11,615 nt of DNA from Thalassiosira profunda (lineage: Eukaryota; Bacillariophyta; Thalassiosirophyceae; Thalassiosirales; Thalassiosiraceae): positions 1 through 11,615 of the forward strand of contig JALLAP010004976.1 in assembly GCA_036939355.1 (NCBI GenBank), read 5' to 3'. A program made the position numbers and the translations under genes. Shown one piece after another: positions 7,726 to 11,615 of the stretch (position 1 is the stretch's first letter; each line of letters opens with the position of its first letter). Below the pieces are notes generated by a model. That model saw only the letters and a list, made by a program, of their open reading frames with translations. It was not told the origin of the DNA and searched no databases.

Positions 7726-8543
7726 GCGGCAAATGCCTCGGCCATCTCCAGCTCGATCTCCCCCGTATCCTTCCCGTTCATCAGCCGGTACGCCGTGTCC
7801 CGGTCCTTGCTCCACCGCACGCCGTCCCCGCAATCCTTCCCCTCGACAAACGTCCCAATGTCGACGCACCCGTCCTTCCAGTAGAACGTCCCCACCCCCT
7901 CCCGCTTCCCGGCCTGGTACTGCCCCACGTACCGGTCCCCGTTCTTCAAAAGGTACGTCCCCTGCCCGTCCCGCAAATCCTTCTTGTAGTCCCCGATGTA
8001 CTTGTCCCCGTTGTTGCAGTAGTAGGTTCCCCTCCCGTCGCGCTTCCCCTTCTTGAATTCCCCCACGTAGACGGCGCCGTTGGCGAGCTCGCACGTCCCC
8101 TTGCCCTCGCGCTTGTCCTCCACCCACTCTCCCTCGTACACCTCGCCGTCCTCGCTCTTCATCCGTCCCTTCCCGTGCCGCCGCCCGTTGGCGTCGAGGT
8201 CGCCGTCGTACTTGCCCCAGATGCCGTCGTCGCAGAACCGTCCGGGATCTTTTTCCTTCTTCTTGATGGGCTTGACCCCCACGACGGTGACCTTGGCGCC
8301 CATCCGGCCTATCGACGTCCCCTCGGGAAAGGCCGGGTGGGCGTACGTCACGATGCCTTCTTCTTCCATGATTTCCTGCGCAATTTTGGTGCCCTTGTAC
8401 ATCAGATGCAGCACGGCGCCCTTCTCGATCTTGAATTCCTTCCGGGCGTGGCCGAGGAGCTCCGTGGAAGTGACGTCGAGCGTGATCTCGTCGACGTAGG
8501 CGGTCTTGCCCTTGTAGGTGAGCTTGACGGTGAATTCGCTCAT
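7668..8543 (-). CDS. Ubiquitin-like domain / MORN-repeat protein
   Basis: Single exon, 291 residues, start context AACCATGA. Residues 1-92 resemble a ubiquitin-fold domain: FTVKLTYKGKTAYVDEITLD forms two likely strands, then a helix-like LLGHARKEFKIE, then VLHLMYKGTKI, which parallels the LxxxYKGKxL strand of ubiquitin-like domains, and a final strand KVTVVGVKP. After a Lys-rich linker (93-99) come six MORN units starting near residues 112, 136, 159, 182, 205 and 228, spaced 23-24 residues, with the Y-x-G-x-(W/Y/F)-x-x-(G)-K-R-x-G-x-G-x-(Y/F) pattern; the last is degenerate (DIGTFVEGKDCGDG). MORN repeats form beta-hairpin arrays that bind lipids or proteins and are common in membrane-associated scaffolds. 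A short helix (261-290) closes the protein. No signal peptide or membrane segment is present. The gene is divergent from the lipase gene. Precise function is unknown. Confidence 0.82.
   Translation of the reverse strand: MSEFTVKLTYKGKTAYVDEITLDVTSTELLGHARKEFKIEKGAVLHLMYKGTKIAQEIMEEEGIVTYAHPAFPEGTSIGRMGAKVTVVGVKPIKKKEKDPGRFCDDGIWGKYDGDLDANGRRHGKGRMKSEDGEVYEGEWVEDKREGKGTCELANGAVYVGEFKKGKRDGRGTYYCNNGDKYIGDYKKDLRDGQGTYLLKNGDRYVGQYQAGKREGVGTFYWKDGCVDIGTFVEGKDCGDGVRWSKDRDTAYRLMNGKDTGEIELEMAEAFAAKLGFVDVTAQLAKLDVKD
7794..8210 (-). repeat. Six MORN coding repeats (about 69-nt period)
   Basis: Residues 112-250 are repeated units of 23 residues, one spacing being 24. The DNA is diverged, so this is protein-level rather than recent nucleotide duplication. 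Confidence 0.8.
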
Positions 8544-9044
8544 GGTTGAAATTGATGGTGAGTGTGATGTGTGCGTTGGGATTTGCAACTCGTGAAAATA
8601 TGGAGCTGACGCCACCGGATGCACTTGAAGGATACCGTCGCCGAGACCCAGATAAGAGAGGGCGCTTGACCAGGTGACGAGAGGGTTGTTGGGTTGGGAT
8701 CGCCGCGGCCGCGGGTGGCAGTTATGGTGCACCGACTGCTTGGCTTTTGCCTTTTGCTCGCTCTCAATTTTTTGGGAGCTTTGTGTCTCAGGTAAAAATC
8801 AAAGACTAACTGCCCACGGAGGAACTCATTCAGTTGTACGCGACAGCTCAAATGTAGTCGTCGTATTTATTTGCCGTCCACTTTACTGAGAGGGAAAGGG
8901 ACTTGACGTTATTTCCCCAGGATCTAGAAACTAGTAGCTCTACCCTAGAACCGAATCTCGAGTTAGGCATGCAAAAATGCAAAGATCTGCAAAGGCAAAG
9001 ATCTTGGAGCCGCCGTCATCATTCACTTCCCCGTCCTCGCCACC
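8544..9044. promoter_or_regulatory. Divergent 5' region between MORN and lipase genes
   Basis: About 500 nt with no convincing gene; the open frames here begin at non-ATG codons or lack protein-like composition. GGGTTGTTGGGTTGGGA at 8683-8699 reads as TCCCAACCCAAC in the MORN direction, about 140 nt upstream of its ATG. TTGCAA occurs at 8583. An A/T-richer stretch (TATTTATTT, 8865-8873) could belong to a promoter. Confidence 0.5.
8979..9004 (+). repeat. Direct repeat GCAAAGATCT upstream of the lipase gene
   Basis: Copies at 8979-8988 and 8995-9004, 16 nt apart, 40-65 nt before the lipase ATG. A leader or proximal promoter element is possible; function is not shown. Confidence 0.6.
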
Positions 9045-10452
9045 ATGACCGACCCCGCCGCCCCGCCGGGCGACCTTTACGACCTGGTCAAGCTGAGCCT
9101 CCTGGGGAGCGAGCTCACCTACGCCATTTCTCTGATGCGCGAGCTCGGCCGCCGGAAGCAGCTCGCGAGCGACGAGGACAACGCCGCCGCCCTTCAGATG
9201 CCGCTGCAGGCGGTCGAATTCCAGCGCATCATCGAGCGCAATCCGGGATTGGCCGAGGTGTTCGAGGGGCAGAACGAGGACGCCGGTGAGCGATGTGTGA
9301 TGATGTGTGTTTCATTGTTGCAATGCGAAGGGTGCTCACATCTTGTGCACCAACCTCTCCAGAATTGCAATTCAAGGCGTTCGATCACGTCAAGGAGCGG
9401 TCCGACGACCACGAGCGGTCCCTGGCCATGGCGCGGAAGCACGCGCGGGAATCCGTGCGAGACTTTCGTGATGAAGTGGGCGGCTTTGACGCGGTCGACG
9501 CCGCGTCGGATGAGGGCGTCAAGCACGTGCAAATCGTTCACTTCAACGACCAGGCCGACAAGGGCTACCGGGAGCAGGAGTGGCTGGTGAGTTGGCCGAA
9601 TTGCAAATGATTTCGTTTTGCATATATCAGTTGTTTATGACGCTTTCTCTGCAGGTGTATGCAGTCACTGTGGACCCTTCCGTAGACCGGGTGAACGTGA
9701 TCTTCCGCGGATCGCGCACTCCGGCGGACTGGGCTGCCAATAAGGATTTCAACGGCGTCGAACTGCCCAACCCGGTCAAAGCCCTGCAACAATTCGCCAG
9801 TGATGCGTCGCTGCCCTCGGAGGTGTGCATTCACAAGGGCTTCTGGGGGTATCTCAATCGCAATCAGGGTTCAGAGCTGGGGGTGCTGGAGAAGGTGAAG
9901 TCGGTCCTGGACGAGCATCCGACGTACTCTCTGTTCGTGACGGGGCACAGCCTGGGCGGCGCCCTCGCATCGCTCTTCGCCGTGAGCGCGGCCTGTCGCG
10001 ACGACTTCCCCAAGCCGGTGCGGTGTATCACGCACGCGCAGCCATTGGTGGGCGACGGGAGACTGTTGGAATCGGTGCAAACGCTGGAGAAGAGCGGCAA
10101 CCTGCTGCTTCTGCGCACGAGGAACGTCGAGGACGGAGTGCCGGCCGTACCTGCGTTTTCGACCAAGCCCAACTTCACGTACACGCACATCGGGTTGGAG
10201 CTGAAGCTGTACGAGGAGCCCCGGTCGAAGAACGTCAAATTGAGCGCGTCGGAGAAGAAGGTGAAGAATTTTCTGCTCAACTCAAAAGCCCTGGTGAAAT
10301 TGTTCATCATTAAATCGGGCCAGGAGAAGCAGAAGAAGGCTCATAGCTTGAGGGAGCATTTGATAAGGCTGGTGAAGTACGAGAAGGAAGCAAAGGCCGC
10401 CCTCGGAAAGGATTGGGAAGATGCTTACTCGAAGGGCACGGTGGTCCTGTGA
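9045..10452 (+). CDS. Class 3 (alpha/beta-hydrolase) lipase
   Basis: Exons 9045-9285, 9363-9586 and 9655-10452 (phases 1 and 0) give 420 residues. Class 3 lipases hydrolyse ester bonds of triacylglycerols or membrane glycerolipids. The nucleophile elbow TGHSLGG places Ser254; FRGSRTPADW (172-181) matches the family oxyanion-hole segment; candidate partners are Asp315 (NVEDGVP, where the family has D-x-VP) and His333 (FTYTHIGLEL). The triad therefore appears intact. Residues 1-155 are a mostly helical, charged N-terminal extension without a clear signal peptide or membrane span; residues 345-420 are a Lys-rich helical tail. This suggests a cytosolic or peripherally membrane-bound enzyme. Start context CACCATGACC is strong. 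It is divergent from the MORN gene and convergent with the BspA-repeat gene, 109 nt away. Substrate is not predictable from sequence. Confidence 0.88.
9286..9362 (+). other. Lipase intron 1 (77 nt)
   Basis: Donor GTGAGC follows GCC-G. Acceptor CTCCAG precedes AA-TTG. The phase is 1, rebuilding GAA (Glu81). It contains TTGCAA at 9318. Confidence 0.82.
9587..9654 (+). other. Lipase intron 2 (68 nt)
   Basis: Donor GTGAGT follows CTG (Leu155). Acceptor TCTGCAG precedes GTG (Val156). The phase is 0. It contains TTGCAA at 9601. Splicing gives the continuous strand EQEWLVYAVTVD. Confidence 0.85.
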
Positions 10453-10561
10453 AAGGTTAAACACTGCAAATGAAATGGGAGCACTTAAACAACTTTTACG
10501 GACAATGAATGCAATTCAACACTCGCTAACGTATGCATTTTTTCTCGCAAGGGGACAAAGG
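10453..10561. other. Short convergent intergenic gap
   Basis: 109 nt between the lipase stop and the stop of the BspA-repeat gene. The two 3' UTRs must share or overlap this space. No clear terminator or polyadenylation motif is seen. Confidence 0.5.
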
Positions 10562-11615
10562 CTATTCGGCACTGGCGCATGTTGCCGAGCACCAGTTTGT
10601 ATCAGGCCCCGCTGGATCATTTTGGTTGGTACAGTTCGTTTGCCAGAACATATCGGTGTCTTTCACAAATCCCTCCATCGAAGTATCATTGTACTGGACG
10701 CCCCAGGCACAGAGGTTTTGGCTGAAGGAAGAGGCATGAGCGAACATAGCACGCATCGACGTGACATTTGATATGTCCCAACGGCTCACGTCGCCATTGA
10801 ACGCAGAGGCTCCAAAGAACATATCCTCCATCGAGGTAACTTTTGAGGTGTCCCATTTGCTCACGTCCCGGATAAATGAAGAGGCTTTTTCGAACATCTG
10901 TGCCATTGACGTCACTTTGGAGGTATCGAAGTTGCTGACATCTCCATTAAATGATCTAGCTCTCTGGAACATGTCCTCCATCGAAGTGACTTTGGAAGTG
11001 TCCCACGAGGACAGGTCGCCATTGAATGCAGAGGCTTCATCAAACATGAATGCCATATCAGTCACTCTTGAGGTGTCCCAATTGCCGACGTCCCCGTTGA
11101 ATGCAGAGGCATCCCCGAACATGTTCTCCATTGTCGTGACTTTCGAAGTGTTGAAATTGCTCACGTGCCCGTTGAATGCAGAGGCACCATAGAACATTCT
11201 CTCCATTGACGTGACTTTGGAAGTGTCCCAAGAGGGAAGGTCGTCGTTGAAAGTGCGTTTGTCTTCAAACAATTCCGACATGTCGGTGACGTTGGAGGTA
11301 CACCACGAACCGATCGGCCATCCGTACGTTTGGATGACCTCGCACTTGCCGCCGCCTCTCACACAGGTGTCCCCTCCTGCTGTGTACTCGTCCACGGCAG
11401 CTTTGAGTTCCTCGCGGTCCGCGAAGCATTGACTGCCATACATCGTTTCAGCTTTGGCGACATCACCGCCCCCACCGTCCGCGCCAAAGAACACTCCCAA
11501 AACCACTGCCAAGGCGACAATCACCATCACGAGTCCCCCAACGATCTTCCTCTGGTGTCGCTTGGCCCAGTGCTCTTCCTCCACAGGAACTGCGTCATAA
11601 ACCGTACGACGTTGC
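10562..11615 (-). CDS. BspA-like/DUF285 repeat surface protein (5' end missing)
   Basis: 350 residues are in the window; the frame is open to the right edge, so the start lies outside. It begins QRRTVYDAVPVEEEHWAKRH, then basic residues and one hydrophobic span (about 11548-11480, IVGGLVMVIVALAVVLGVFF), followed by a Gly-rich linker. This is a type II or signal-anchor layout with a short cytosolic N-terminus and a long lumenal/extracellular C-terminus. Four Cys precede the repeats and four lie in or after the last one, suggesting disulphide caps. Eight 25-residue repeats (11293-10694) follow the DUF285 pattern V-T-x-M-x-x-M-F-x-x-A-x-x-F-N-x-D-(V/L)-x-x-W-(D/N)-T-S. Several N-x-S/T sequons support an exported protein. 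Related proteins are leucine-rich-repeat-like adhesins in bacteria and are expanded in Thalassiosira, where their roles are not established. The stop is TAG at 10564-10562. No intron is seen. Confidence 0.85.
   Translation of the reverse strand, partial: QRRTVYDAVPVEEEHWAKRHQRKIVGGLVMVIVALAVVLGVFFGADGGGGDVAKAETMYGSQCFADREELKAAVDEYTAGGDTCVRGGGKCEVIQTYGWPIGSWCTSNVTDMSELFEDKRTFNDDLPSWDTSKVTSMERMFYGASAFNGHVSNFNTSKVTTMENMFGDASAFNGDVGNWDTSRVTDMAFMFDEASAFNGDLSSWDTSKVTSMEDMFQRARSFNGDVSNFDTSKVTSMAQMFEKASSFIRDVSKWDTSKVTSMEDMFFGASAFNGDVSRWDISNVTSMRAMFAHASSFSQNLCAWGVQYNDTSMEGFVKDTDMFWQTNCTNQNDPAGPDTNWCSATCASAE
10694..11293 (-). repeat. Eight tandem 75-nt units encoding BspA-like repeats
   Basis: Exactly 600 nt with no indels between units. 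The core KVTSME-MF-ASAFNGDVS is strongly conserved in the central copies. The first (ELFEDKRTFNDDL) and last (AHASSFSQNLCAWG) units are diverged, as expected for capping repeats. Similarity at DNA level is high enough that unequal recombination is plausible. Confidence 0.9.

Noticed and set aside
8540..8851. Minus-strand frame upstream of the MORN start, and an in-frame extension of the MORN protein to 8732
   Set aside because: The extension begins at GTG and has no ATG before 8543, where the start context is good. The other frame lacks protein-like character.
1..11615. Search for a mobile element, CRISPR array, defence system or biosynthetic cluster
   Set aside because: No terminal repeats, transposase, integrase, repeat-spacer pattern or functionally linked gene set was seen. 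The genes look like ordinary, independently transcribed nuclear genes.

Overview
The window looks like nuclear genomic DNA from a GC-rich unicellular stramenopile, most likely a centric diatom of the Thalassiosira type. The reasons are short introns (68-100 nt, one of 767 nt) that all begin GTGAG and end AG, dense gene spacing, a bZIP protein with a large conserved-looking C-terminal domain, and a surface protein built from 25-residue BspA-like/DUF285 repeats, a family known to be expanded in Thalassiosira. The species assignment is inference. No rRNA, tRNA, transposon, CRISPR array or prokaryotic operon was found.

Layout from left to right. (1) 1-3308, minus strand: a three-exon gene for a glutamine-rich bZIP transcription factor, cut by the left edge before its stop. 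(2) 3309-4120: 5' flank of the bZIP gene and 3' flank of the next gene, no gene seen. (3) 4121-5533, minus strand: an intronless peroxin-2 (PEX2) RING protein. (4) 5534-5841: divergent promoter/leader region with AACCC repeats and a short upstream ORF. (5) 5842-7406, plus strand: a three-exon, roughly 10-TM drug/metabolite-superfamily (SLC35/EamA-like) transporter with a tandemly duplicated loop segment. (6) 7407-7667: convergent 3' region holding a single N flanked by identical 72-bp copies, probably an assembly join. (7) 7668-8543, minus strand: an intronless protein with an apparent ubiquitin-like domain followed by six MORN repeats. (8) 8544-9044: divergent 5' region. (9) 9045-10452, plus strand: a three-exon class 3 lipase with an intact catalytic triad. 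(10) 10562-11615, minus strand: a single-pass membrane protein with eight BspA-like repeats, cut by the right edge before its start.

The genes form two head-to-head pairs (PEX2/transporter and MORN/lipase) that meet tail-to-tail. They do not look like one pathway. PEX2 and a lipase could both serve lipid metabolism, but nothing here ties them together beyond proximity. I see no new multi-gene system. The most notable items are the bZIP protein with its extra C-terminal domain, the apparent ubiquitin-like/MORN fusion, the BspA-repeat surface protein, a CCAACCC-type motif shared by three 5' regions, a uORF that ends on the transporter start codon, and the likely assembly artefact at the N.
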